Below are positions 1 through 6,679 of a DNA stretch of 14,372 bases, in pieces. A model generated the notes under the pieces. It saw only the letters and a program-made list of their open reading frames with translations. It ran no database searches and was not told the origin of the DNA. Source of the stretch: Fimbriimonadaceae bacterium (GTDB lineage Bacteria > Armatimonadota > Fimbriimonadia > Fimbriimonadales > Fimbriimonadaceae); NCBI GenBank assembly GCA_019454665.1, contig JACFNW010000014.1:1-14372 (forward strand), in the 5' to 3' direction. Positions within the stretch are counted from its first letter, which is position 1. Each line of letters starts with the position of its first letter. The position numbers and the translations under genes are program-made.

Positions 1-8
1 CGCCAGCG

Positions 9-893
9 ATGCTTGAACCCGGTATCTATCCCGCCTCGGTCACGCCCTTGGACTCATCCGGCCGCCTGGATGCCGAGTCTCTGGCCCGCTTGCTCGCCGG
101 ATTCGAAGCGGCCGGGTGCAAGGGCGTCGTGCTCGCCGGCACGAACGGCGAAGGTCCCAGCCTCTCCGCACCCGAGAAGCGCGATCTGGTCGCCCTTGCC
201 AAGCCCCTTGCCGGCAGCCTGGAGTTGATCCTCGGCAGTGCGACGCCCAGCCTTTCCGAAGCCGTTTGGCTCGCCAAGCAAGCGGTCAAGGAGGGGTGCA
301 TTGCGGTTCTGGTGATGCCGCCCGCCTATTGGCGCAGCGTGGGCGAGGAGGCCATTGCTGCTTGGTTTATGGCGCTGATGGACGCTTCCCCGCTTCCGGT
401 GATCGCTTACAACCACCCCGCGATGACGGGAATTCCAGTGACGCGCGCCATCGTGCAAGCCATCTCGACCCACGAGCGGTTTGCGGGGATCAAGGACTCG
501 AGCGGATTCCCCGAAAACCTGCCGATGTACCGAGAGGTCGTGCCCGAAGGCAAAGCCATCTTGGTCGGCGACGAGACCCTGCTCGCCGAGGCGCTTCGCC
601 ACGGTTGGACGGGCTCCATCAGCGGCGCGGCCAACGTGCTCGCCCCGCACCTGGTTCAAATCGTGCGGGATCACTTGGCGGGCGACGGCGAGAGCGTCGA
701 AGAGCGACAGGCCCTCATCCAGCCATTGCTGGAAGCCATCCGGTCCTCGCCCCAACCAGCGACGCACAAAGGAGTCCTGCAATCGTGGGGCCGGCTGAGC
801 AGCGACACGGTTCGTCTGCCCCTCAAAACAGAACCAACCGCCGCCCGACGAGTCCTGGAACTCATCGAAGCGACGGTTGGCGCGATTCGCTAG
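9..893 (+). CDS. DapA-family pyruvate-dependent aldolase/lyase (class I TIM barrel)
   Basis: The 294-residue length and the motif order match the dihydrodipicolinate synthase/N-acetylneuraminate lyase superfamily, soluble TIM-barrel enzymes that bind a 2-oxo acid as a Schiff base. Visible motifs are GTNGEGPSLS (residues 44-53, the GTTGE-type carboxylate-binding loop), the catalytic Tyr in YNHPAMTG (Y134) and the Schiff-base Lys in GIKDSSG (K162), at the expected spacing. In lysine-pathway DapA the loop after the Tyr reads YNxPxRTG and its Arg binds the aspartate-semialdehyde-derived carboxylate; here that position is Met139. The second Thr of GTTGE is Asn46. The family assignment is therefore firm, but the lysine reaction is unlikely; a sugar-acid or hydroxy-oxo-acid aldolase or dehydratase is more plausible, substrate unknown. 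The ATG at 9 places the conserved N-terminal GIYPASVTPL where the family has it. The gene may continue an operon from outside the left edge. Confidence 0.9.
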   Translation: MLEPGIYPASVTPLDSSGRLDAESLARLLAGFEAAGCKGVVLAGTNGEGPSLSAPEKRDLVALAKPLAGSLELILGSATPSLSEAVWLAKQAVKEGCIAVLVMPPAYWRSVGEEAIAAWFMALMDASPLPVIAYNHPAMTGIPVTRAIVQAISTHERFAGIKDSSGFPENLPMYREVVPEGKAILVGDETLLAEALRHGWTGSISGAANVLAPHLVQIVRDHLAGDGESVEERQALIQPLLEAIRSSPQPATHKGVLQSWGRLSSDTVRLPLKTEPTAARRVLELIEATVGAIR

Positions 894-897
894 CGGG

Positions 898-910
898 AAG
901 CCTCAGGCTT
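898..910. other. Short inverted repeat between convergent genes
   Basis: AAGCC (898-902) and GGCTT (906-910) form a five-pair stem with a three-base loop, which is the stop codon of the PEP-CTERM gene. It sits between the aldolase and PEP-CTERM genes, where a bidirectional terminator would be expected, but the stem is short and no T-run longer than three follows. Confidence 0.25.
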
Positions 911-1718
911 TGCGGCGTCGTCGGGCGAGCAGGCCCAGACCGCCCATGGCGAGCGCGATCATCGAGCCGGGCTCGGGCACGGGGTTCGCCGTGAACTCGA
1001 GATTGTCGACCGCCAAGCCGTGGTCGTTGCCGACGTCGTTCAGGTCCACCCAGCGGATCCACAGGTCTTCGCCCGGGTTCCACGTGAGACCGGTGACGGT
1101 ATTGCTGATCGCGGCCTGGTTCGCAGGCAGATTGCCGTCCAACGGGCCCGCAACACTCGTGGCGATAGGCCCGGTGAAGTCCAAGCCTGCAAAGCGGGTG
1201 AACGTCGGGTCGGCCGAGTAACCGACGGTGCCGCCCGCCGTCTGCTGGTCCTCACCGATGTTCGTACCGCCGATCTTGTACGAAAAGAGAAGGGAGTGCT
1301 GGGTCAGGTTGTTGCCGTCTCGCCATTGCTCGCCGGTGTAGTTCAGCGTGAACTCGTTGATCACGCCGCCCGTGTTGTTCGTGAGCCGTGCGCCGTAGAC
1401 CAGATGCTCCACCGAACCCGAGGCCACCGAGCCGATCGCCCGCTCGGTCGCACTGGCGGAGCCGTAGGAGTAGAGGGCGCCCGCGTTAGACCCGCCGTCG
1501 CCCGCGTTGTAGACCTGCGACAACACGAGGTTCACGTCGTTCATCCGCCGGATGTACCAACCCGTGATCGTGCTGTTGTCGGTCCAAGCGTTGTTCGTCC
1601 CGGTGTTGAGGAGCGAGTCGAAGTCCTGAGTGTAGGACCCCGTGAAGTTGATCTGGGCCGACGCCTGAACGGCGATAGCGGAGAACGCGAGGCAGAATAC
1701 GGTTTTGCGAATCGTCAT
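903..1718 (-). CDS. PEP-CTERM sorting-domain secreted protein
   Basis: This 271-residue protein has a Sec signal peptide (MTIRK, then a hydrophobic core, probable cleavage after ASA at 19-21). The C-terminus is a textbook PEP-CTERM tripartite signal: VPEP at 247-250, a hydrophobic Gly/Leu-rich helix, then the basic cluster ARRRRKA. In this family exosortase recognises and processes such tails in glycan-producing diderm bacteria. The mature body (about 22-245) is Asn/Gly/Thr-rich and looks all-beta. Its segments TNNTGGVINEFTLNYTGEQW and WVDLNDVGNDHGLAVDNLEF resemble the concanavalin-like module common in PEP-CTERM and secreted multidomain proteins. No catalytic motif is visible, so the role (surface or matrix protein) is inferred. 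The start is supported by GGAG seven bases upstream (1726-1729). No exosortase gene is present in this window. The gene converges with the aldolase gene, separated by 9 bases. Confidence 0.9.
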   Translation of the reverse strand: MTIRKTVFCLAFSAIAVQASAQINFTGSYTQDFDSLLNTGTNNAWTDNSTITGWYIRRMNDVNLVLSQVYNAGDGGSNAGALYSYGSASATERAIGSVASGSVEHLVYGARLTNNTGGVINEFTLNYTGEQWRDGNNLTQHSLLFSYKIGGTNIGEDQQTAGGTVGYSADPTFTRFAGLDFTGPIATSVAGPLDGNLPANQAAISNTVTGLTWNPGEDLWIRWVDLNDVGNDHGLAVDNLEFTANPVPEPGSMIALAMGGLGLLARRRRKA

Positions 1719-1725
1719 AACACTA

Positions 1726-1729
1726 CTCC
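1726..1729 (-). promoter_or_regulatory. Ribosome binding site of the PEP-CTERM gene
   Basis: The minus strand reads TGGAGTAG ahead of the ATG at 1718, with GGAG separated from the ATG by seven bases. It fixes the start codon and stands out because most other genes here have no recognisable Shine-Dalgarno sequence. Confidence 0.65.
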
Positions 1730-1794
1730 ATGCGGAACGTCCAAGGACTGTCCCAACTCGGCGGCGCCTCTAACGGGCCCCTGCCAATGAAACC

Positions 1795-1823
1795 AGTATA
1801 GCCGCTCCCACCCGTCGTGTCAA
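1795..1823 (-). promoter_or_regulatory. Sigma-70-type promoter of the PEP-CTERM gene
   Basis: Read on the minus strand, TTGACA (1823-1818) is followed by exactly 17 bases and then TATACT (1800-1795). This is a full -35 match and a five-of-six -10 match at optimal spacing. Transcription would begin near 1788, giving an untranslated leader of about 70 bases before the start at 1718. It is the only near-consensus promoter I found in the window. Confidence 0.75.
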
Positions 1824-1838
1824 CCCTCGCGGTGTCAA
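1818..1838 (-). repeat. Tandem TTGACA direct repeat upstream of the PEP-CTERM gene
   Basis: The heptamer TTGACAC occurs twice on the minus strand, starting at 1838 and at 1823, 15 bases apart. The copy nearer the gene is the -35 element. The farther copy has no usable -10 at 17 bases (ACGGGT there), so it may be part of an operator or a chance duplication. Confidence 0.4.
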
Positions 1839-1867
1839 GGAACGGTTAAGGTGCACAATCGCAAGCG

Positions 1868-2953
1868 ATGCTGCGATCCATCGTCGTGGTCCCCGGCTTG
1901 GTCGGCCAACCAGGTTCTTCCTCCGCGACGGCCTCTCTCCCGAATCTGCGCGCCCTGGCCGCCGAGGCCGACGTGGCGCCGCTCCGCCCAGAGCCTCACG
2001 AAGGCCTGCGCGAAGCCGCCTGGCTGGGCCTGAACCCAGCCGAGCACGCCGTTGCGGACGGCCCTTTGCTGGTCGCAGGCCTGGGCGAAAAACCCCCGGA
2101 ACGTGCCGTGTGTCTTGTCGCCACCTGGGGCACGCTTGGCGCGACGCTTGCCGAAGCGCCCCGCATGGAACCTCACGAGGAAGCGGAGGCATCGGCCGCG
2201 ATGCGACGCCTTCAAACGCCGCGCCTGTTCTGGCTCACGGGGGAGCAACCCCACAACGCACTTGTTTGGCTGGACGGCCCGATCGAGTTCGCCACGACCC
2301 CGTTCGACCAAGCCGTCGGGAACGAGTACCGGACGCAGTGGCCCTCGGGCGACGGCGAGCAGGTCCTCCGGCAGTTCATCGAGGACTCCCACGAAGTCCT
2401 GTCGGCCCTTGAGTTCAATCAACGAAGGCAGGATGCCGGGGCGCCGCCCGTGAATGTGGTTTGGCCCTGGGGACAGGGGTGGATGCCCCGGATGCCCAAC
2501 CTCGCCCTGCGCTATCCGCCCGCTACGGTCCACACCGATTCGCTCAGGGTCCGGGGTCTTTGCCGACTGACGGGGTTGACGTCCAAACGCGCCCTCCCGC
2601 GGGGCTTCGGGGACGATTGGGCGTTCGTCAAGAGCCTGGGTTCGACTTCGTTGGTCGTCATCGAGACGTTCGCCACGCTTCGGCGAGCGGGTCGGGCCGA
2701 GGAACTCGAATGGCTCGCGACGCGCCTCGACGCGCACTTGTTCGACTTGTTTCGCCCTTTGCGTCCCTCAGCAGGTTCGCACCTTGTCATACTAAGTCCC
2801 AGCGACACCGGCCCCGGTCTCATGCTCGAACGCTCGGCCGACTCGCGAGGCGGAACCACGCCTTTCGATGAACGGGCGCTCGAAGATGCCGGGCGGGCAG
2901 GGCGAACCACGTGGGACGTCGTCGCGCGAGTCATGCGTTCATGGACACCTTGA
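1868..2953 (+). CDS. Degenerate ApgM-like (cofactor-independent phosphoglycerate mutase family) protein, probable pseudoenzyme
   Basis: I recognise this 361-residue protein by co-linear landmarks of the archaeal-type phosphoglycerate mutase ApgM (alkaline phosphatase superfamily). They are an N-terminal beta strand SIVVVPGLVGQP (4-15), AAWLGLNPAEHAVADGPLLV (50-69, matching the LLGYDP...GPLE block), HNALVW (129-134), VLSALEFNQRRQDAG (177-191), VNVVWPWGQGWMP (195-207), and near 259-295 a strand plus helix where the family has its DExGHxGD block. The metal ligands are missing. The PDG aspartate is Gly10, the PGSD nucleophile loop is shortened away between 43 and 49, the DExGH block reads ETFATLRRAG (266-275), and the DH motif reads SPSDT (310-314). 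The intact frame, normal codon use and tight coupling to the next gene argue against a decaying pseudogene. The homology call is from memory of the family without an alignment; glycolytic activity is unlikely and the present role unknown. No strong ribosome binding site precedes the ATG. Confidence 0.72.
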   Translation: MLRSIVVVPGLVGQPGSSSATASLPNLRALAAEADVAPLRPEPHEGLREAAWLGLNPAEHAVADGPLLVAGLGEKPPERAVCLVATWGTLGATLAEAPRMEPHEEAEASAAMRRLQTPRLFWLTGEQPHNALVWLDGPIEFATTPFDQAVGNEYRTQWPSGDGEQVLRQFIEDSHEVLSALEFNQRRQDAGAPPVNVVWPWGQGWMPRMPNLALRYPPATVHTDSLRVRGLCRLTGLTSKRALPRGFGDDWAFVKSLGSTSLVVIETFATLRRAGRAEELEWLATRLDAHLFDLFRPLRPSAGSHLVILSPSDTGPGLMLERSADSRGGTTPFDERALEDAGRAGRTTWDVVARVMRSWTP

Positions 2954-5718
2954 AAACCCTCAGCCTGTCGCTCTCGCTCGTTCTCTTTGGCTCGACCGCG
3001 GTCGCCCAAGATGCAGCCCGAGTCTCGTTGGAAGCCCGCGAGAAGCAGGGCCTTGAGCAAGCGCTCTACATCGGCAACCTGACCGTCTCCGACCTCAAGT
3101 TCGAAAAGAAGCTCTTCCGACACGTTGGGCGATCGGCCGTCGTGGACATGGCACTGGACGATCCCTTGACTGCCGCCGACTTGCTTCTTAGCGCGCATGC
3201 CGATGCCCTCGGTCTCCCGGCGTCCCGCGCTCTTGAGATGGGCCGCGAGCGCTTTCTTTCGCGCACGCGACCGGCACGCATCTTCGCCCAGGCGCCAGCC
3301 GACTTCTTGCGTGGCGTACCCAACGATTTCGGCGCCCTCAAGACGCCGATCGGCAACCTGCTCTACGCGATCCGACAAGCCAACGAAGAGGTCCGGGCCG
3401 CCACCTCGCGCTTGGAACCCGCCGAGCGGAGGACGCTCATCGAGAGTCTGCCCGCGCTGGCCGTGGAAGAACCGATGATTCGGTTCGCGTTCGCGCGTAA
3501 CCCCAACCGCGACCGACGTGCCGTCTTCGCGTTGCTGGAACGCGTGGACCTCGACGCGATCGGCGCGCGCGGCGCTACGCTGGCCCCCGCCATCGAGCGC
3601 GAGATGCCCGGCCTCAAGGCAGCCGCAGAGAAGGAAGATCTAGCCGCCCGCAAGGTCACCGTACAGGGCATGGTGCTCGCCATCGGCGGCAAAGGCTCCG
3701 ACCGTCACGAAGACACGAACGCCGTGCTGACCCTCGACTTCGGCGGCGACGACGTGTATGTCGGTCGCCACGGTGCGGGTGCGGGGTACGCCTCGGTCCT
3801 GATTGATCTCGATGGAGACGACCTCTACAAGCCGATGGATCTGAGCATCGGCGCGGGCCTGCTCGGGATCGGCCTCGCCTACGACCTGAAGGGCAACGAC
3901 CGGTACTTCACCCAATCGCTCGCTCTGGGATGCGGCTTAGCGGGCGTCGGACTGCTCGACGACGCCTCCGGCGACGACGTTTACGACTCGATGACGCTCG
4001 CTCAGGGCTACGGCCAATTCGGCATCGGCATGCTGCGCGACGGCTCAGGCGACGACCGATACGGGGTCCGCCTCTACGGCCAAGGCGCTGCGCGCACTTC
4101 GGGCATCGGGTGGCTCTTGGACGGCGATGGCTCCGACCAGTACCGCGCTGGGGGCATGATCCTCAACTCGCCGCTGTTCGCCGATGTGCACTATTCGTTC
4201 GCCCAAGGCTATGCCAGCGGCTATCGCGAGGACACGGGCGGCGTTCACGGGGGCATCGGTCTGCTTACCGACGCTGCAGGCGACGACGCTTACATCGGCG
4301 AAACCTATTGCCAGGCGGCCAGCTACTGGTACAGCCTGGGCAGCCTCTACGATGGCTCGGGCCACGACACCTACACCGCCCACCATTACGCCCAAGCCAG
4401 CGCCATGCACGCGACGGCGGCGTACCTCTTCGACTTGGCCGGCGACGACGCCTACGCTGTGAAGTTCGGCGCGTCCCATGCCATTGGACACGACTTCGGC
4501 GTCGCCTTCCTCCTTGACCGAGCTGGCAACGACGTCTACGCCGGTCGCGATAGTCGGCCCGGCATCGGAGTGGCCAACGGACTGGGCATCTTCCTGGACG
4601 CCTCGGGAGAGGATCGGTACATGGGTCCTGCGGGTACGGGCAGCGCGGCCCGCGGCTCGGGTTCGCTGGGCGTGTTTGCCGACTTGGACGGTCCAGATCT
4701 GTACCGTGCGGGCTTGGCCGACGCCGCCGCTTCGGTGGCCACGATGTGGGGAGTCGCCCTCGATGCGCCTTCGACGGCTCGGGCCGCTCCAACGGGTGCG
4801 GCGATCGGAAGCGGACCGAGACCGATTCCCGGCAGCCAGCCTGTTCCTTCGCAAGACGCCTTGGGAGTTCTCTACGATCAGGCGACCCAGTGGGCGGTCG
4901 GGACGGCCGCCGCGCAGGTCGAATCCGCGCTGAACAACCTGCTGGCCATCGGCCAGCCCGCATTCGAGTGGATGGTCAACCAAAAGCTGGCCGGAGCCGA
5001 CCGGCTCGAGTTGCGCGCGTTTGCGTTCATGATCGAGCATCTCGGCGCACCGGCCCGCGCCCTGGTCGCCCCGAAGATCGCCAGTCCAAACGTCGAAGAA
5101 GCCCGAGCCGCCCTGTCGTTGGTCACCACATCTCGGGCCATCGAAGCCGCGCCTTACTTGGCCCAGGCTCTCGGCTCCCCCGTCCACCAACGGTCGGCCG
5201 CGTTGGCTGCAGGAGCGGTCCTCGGCGGATGGATGAACGAGGTGCCGGTCGCCGTTCGTTCGGGAATCGTGGCCCGCCTGAGCGAATTGGCCGGGATGGG
5301 CGATCGCTCGCTCGCGTTGGCCGCGATGGTCGCTTTGGCCGACATCGCCGACCCTGTGTCGTTCTCCACGGCTGAGGCCGCCCTGCTCCGCGAAGACCTG
5401 CCCATCCGCCGAGCCGCCCTAGCCTACGTCGCCAAGTTCGGCGAGCAGGCGCGGATGACCGGATCGCGATTGGCTTCCAGCCCTGAAGAGCGAACCGCGC
5501 GCATCGGCATCGAAGTCTTGGCCGCCGTGGGGGACTCCGCCGCGCTGGCTGCCGCAGGCAAATACCTGAAGGACACGCGCGCCGGCGTACGCATCCAAGC
5601 GGCCTTGGCGCTCGACAAGCGGTGCCCCGCCGAGTTCCGGGCCGACCTGCTGGCCCTGCGGCAGGATTCGAACCCCTGGGTCAAGGCTGTGGCCTCGCGC
5701 ATCGAGCCGGGCCGGTGA
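2941..5718 (+). CDS. Exported Asp/Gly-repeat and HEAT-like repeat protein, function unknown
   Basis: This is a 925-residue protein. I start at the ATG at 2941, where MDTLKTLSLSLSLVLFGSTA begins a clean Sec signal peptide with cleavage after AVA (22). An upstream in-frame GTG at 2911 would put MGRRRASHAF in front of the signal. Layout: signal 1-22; a mostly helical N-domain 23-260; about twelve degenerate repeats 263-608 of 26-28 residues, consensus LxDxxGDDxY followed by Ala/Gly/Gln-rich sequence ending in Gly; a Pro/Ala/Gly linker 609-640; an alpha-helical C-domain 641-925 with HEAT/Armadillo-like helix pairs (AAPYLAQALGSP, SLALAAMVALADIADP, GVRIQAALALDKR). The acidic turns recall calcium-binding RTX-type turns (GxGNDxY), but the period is three times longer. 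No enzyme motif is seen. It overlaps the ApgM-like gene by 13 bases and ends 1 base before the glycosyltransferase, so it is part of an operon. A beta-helix or beta-propeller scaffold in the periplasm or outside is my inference. Confidence 0.85.
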   Translation: MDTLKTLSLSLSLVLFGSTAVAQDAARVSLEAREKQGLEQALYIGNLTVSDLKFEKKLFRHVGRSAVVDMALDDPLTAADLLLSAHADALGLPASRALEMGRERFLSRTRPARIFAQAPADFLRGVPNDFGALKTPIGNLLYAIRQANEEVRAATSRLEPAERRTLIESLPALAVEEPMIRFAFARNPNRDRRAVFALLERVDLDAIGARGATLAPAIEREMPGLKAAAEKEDLAARKVTVQGMVLAIGGKGSDRHEDTNAVLTLDFGGDDVYVGRHGAGAGYASVLIDLDGDDLYKPMDLSIGAGLLGIGLAYDLKGNDRYFTQSLALGCGLAGVGLLDDASGDDVYDSMTLAQGYGQFGIGMLRDGSGDDRYGVRLYGQGAARTSGIGWLLDGDGSDQYRAGGMILNSPLFADVHYSFAQGYASGYREDTGGVHGGIGLLTDAAGDDAYIGETYCQAASYWYSLGSLYDGSGHDTYTAHHYAQASAMHATAAYLFDLAGDDAYAVKFGASHAIGHDFGVAFLLDRAGNDVYAGRDSRPGIGVANGLGIFLDASGEDRYMGPAGTGSAARGSGSLGVFADLDGPDLYRAGLADAAASVATMWGVALDAPSTARAAPTGAAIGSGPRPIPGSQPVPSQDALGVLYDQATQWAVGTAAAQVESALNNLLAIGQPAFEWMVNQKLAGADRLELRAFAFMIEHLGAPARALVAPKIASPNVEEARAALSLVTTSRAIEAAPYLAQALGSPVHQRSAALAAGAVLGGWMNEVPVAVRSGIVARLSELAGMGDRSLALAAMVALADIADPVSFSTAEAALLREDLPIRRAALAYVAKFGEQARMTGSRLASSPEERTARIGIEVLAAVGDSAALAAAGKYLKDTRAGVRIQAALALDKRCPAEFRADLLALRQDSNPWVKAVASRIEPGR
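3727..4764 (+). repeat. Coding tandem repeats, about 12 units of LxDxxGDDxY type
   Basis: Each unit carries an acidic turn followed by Tyr: GGDDVY, DGDDLY, KGNDRY, SGDDVY, SGDDRY, DGSDQY, AGDDAY, SGHDTY, AGDDAY, AGNDVY, SGEDRY, DGPDLY. Eleven units are 26-28 residues long. The sixth (DGSDQY) is about 50, with an inserted stretch around NSPLFADVHYSFAQGY. The repetition is clear in protein but blurred in DNA by synonymous change, so the duplications are old. The D-G-D/N-D turn plus Tyr suggests a stacked beta structure, possibly with bound metal ions. Confidence 0.85.
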
Positions 5719-5719
5719 C

Positions 5720-6679
5720 GTGCGGATTCTCCTGCTCTCGGCGAAGTGGCTGGGCGATGCCGTCAACACGACGGGCGCCGTAGCCGCGATCCAAGACGCC
5801 CACCCGGGCGCGGAGATCGTCGTCTCCGTCGGCGCACCGGGGGCGGGCGTGTTCCAAGGCTGGCCGGGAATCGAAGTGTGGGAGCGGCCCAAGAGGTTCG
5901 GCCTCAGGGAACAGGTCGCCCACTTCAGCCGCATACGGGCCAAGGGATTCGACTTGGCCGTTCACCTCGAAGCCTCGCGTTCCCTCACCCGCTGGGTGCG
6001 GCAGGCGGGGGTTCCCAAACGGGTCGGTGTCGCCAAGACGGACCACGGCCACGGGCTTCATGCCGCAACCTTGCCTCGGGACGACGAACACGAGGTGCGT
6101 GGACCCATCCTGCGAATCCTCGACCTGCTCGGCTTGCCGCCACACGAGCCCGACCTTCGGCTGACCGAGGTCGAGTTGCGCGCGGGCCAGGAGCGTCGGG
6201 CGCAACTCGACGAGCGACCCGTGATCGCACTGCACCTGGGGGCTTCGAACACGCGCAAACAGTGGGACCTCGGGGAGGCGGCGCACTTGATCCGGCATTT
6301 GGACTCCCTGGAAAAACAGAGCGTCCTGATCGGTGGGCCCAACGACACGACGCTGATCCCGGACGCCCCTTGCACGGCTTGGGCAGGCACCATGCCGGTA
6401 CGCGAGATGGCGGCCTTCCTCGCGTGTGCGGATGGCTTCGTCGGCAACGATAGCGGCCCGATGCACATCGCCGGAGCGCTCGGATTGCCAACGGTGGGGC
6501 TGTTCGGCCCGACGAACCCGGCCCGCTACGGCCCTCCCGGGCACCGATCGGTCACGTTCAGGCGCTGCGACTGCCCGTTCGCCGCACAGGACAGCAACGA
6601 CGACTGCGACGGGCGATGCACGCGGGCCATCCCTTGGCGGGATGTGGCGGACGCTCTCAGGACCGTCCTGCAGCGCTAG
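5720..6679 (+). CDS. Glycosyltransferase family 9 (heptosyltransferase-like)
   Basis: This 319-residue, GT-B-fold protein belongs to GT9, the ADP-heptose:LPS heptosyltransferase family, which acts at the cytoplasmic face of the inner membrane. The N-terminus RILLLSAKWLGDAV has the catalytic-type Asp (D13). The donor-binding half has LHLGAS (171-176), RKQW with a Lys at 180, GTMPVREMAAFLACADGFVG (223-242) and the signature GNDSGPMHIAGALGLPTVGL (243-261) followed by FGPTNPARYGPPG. Four C-terminal cysteines (C283, C285, C296, C300), arranged CxCPF...CxxxC, are also seen in many GT9 proteins. The start is GTG at 5720, one base after the stop of the repeat protein, which implies translational coupling. 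The actual sugar donor need not be ADP-heptose; no heptose-synthesis genes are in view. Its stop overlaps that of the opposing phosphorylase gene. Confidence 0.92.
   Translation: MRILLLSAKWLGDAVNTTGAVAAIQDAHPGAEIVVSVGAPGAGVFQGWPGIEVWERPKRFGLREQVAHFSRIRAKGFDLAVHLEASRSLTRWVRQAGVPKRVGVAKTDHGHGLHAATLPRDDEHEVRGPILRILDLLGLPPHEPDLRLTEVELRAGQERRAQLDERPVIALHLGASNTRKQWDLGEAAHLIRHLDSLEKQSVLIGGPNDTTLIPDAPCTAWAGTMPVREMAAFLACADGFVGNDSGPMHIAGALGLPTVGLFGPTNPARYGPPGHRSVTFRRCDCPFAAQDSNDDCDGRCTRAIPWRDVADALRTVLQR
6676..6679. other. Overlapping convergent stop codons (CTAG)
   Basis: The palindrome CTAG supplies the TAG stop of the glycosyltransferase on the plus strand (6677-6679) and the TAG stop of the phosphorylase on the minus strand (6678-6676). 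There is therefore no room for an intergenic terminator between these two convergent genes. Confidence 0.9.

Noticed and set aside
1..16. Tail of an upstream gene ending ASDA-stop at base 16, overlapping the aldolase start
   Set aside because: Only four codons and a TGA in frame 2 are visible, too little to support a gene, though it would fit an operon with overlapping ends.
1835..2737. 300-codon minus-strand open frame opposite the ApgM-like gene
   Set aside because: Arg/Gly-rich with no domain, and it would cover the divergent promoter region. The plus-strand frame shows co-linear family landmarks.
2911..2940. GTG start giving the repeat protein ten extra residues
   Set aside because: The extra MGRRRASHAF would precede a signal peptide that is already complete from the ATG at 2941.
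1868..2953. Considered calling this gene a decayed pseudogene of phosphoglycerate mutase
   Set aside because: The frame is intact over 361 codons with normal codon use and overlaps the next gene. Loss is confined to catalytic positions while fold landmarks are retained.
4045..5190. Minus-strand open frame opposite the repeat protein
   Set aside because: The repetitive Val/Gly/Arg composition mirrors the repeats on the plus strand. No start signal or recognisable domain.
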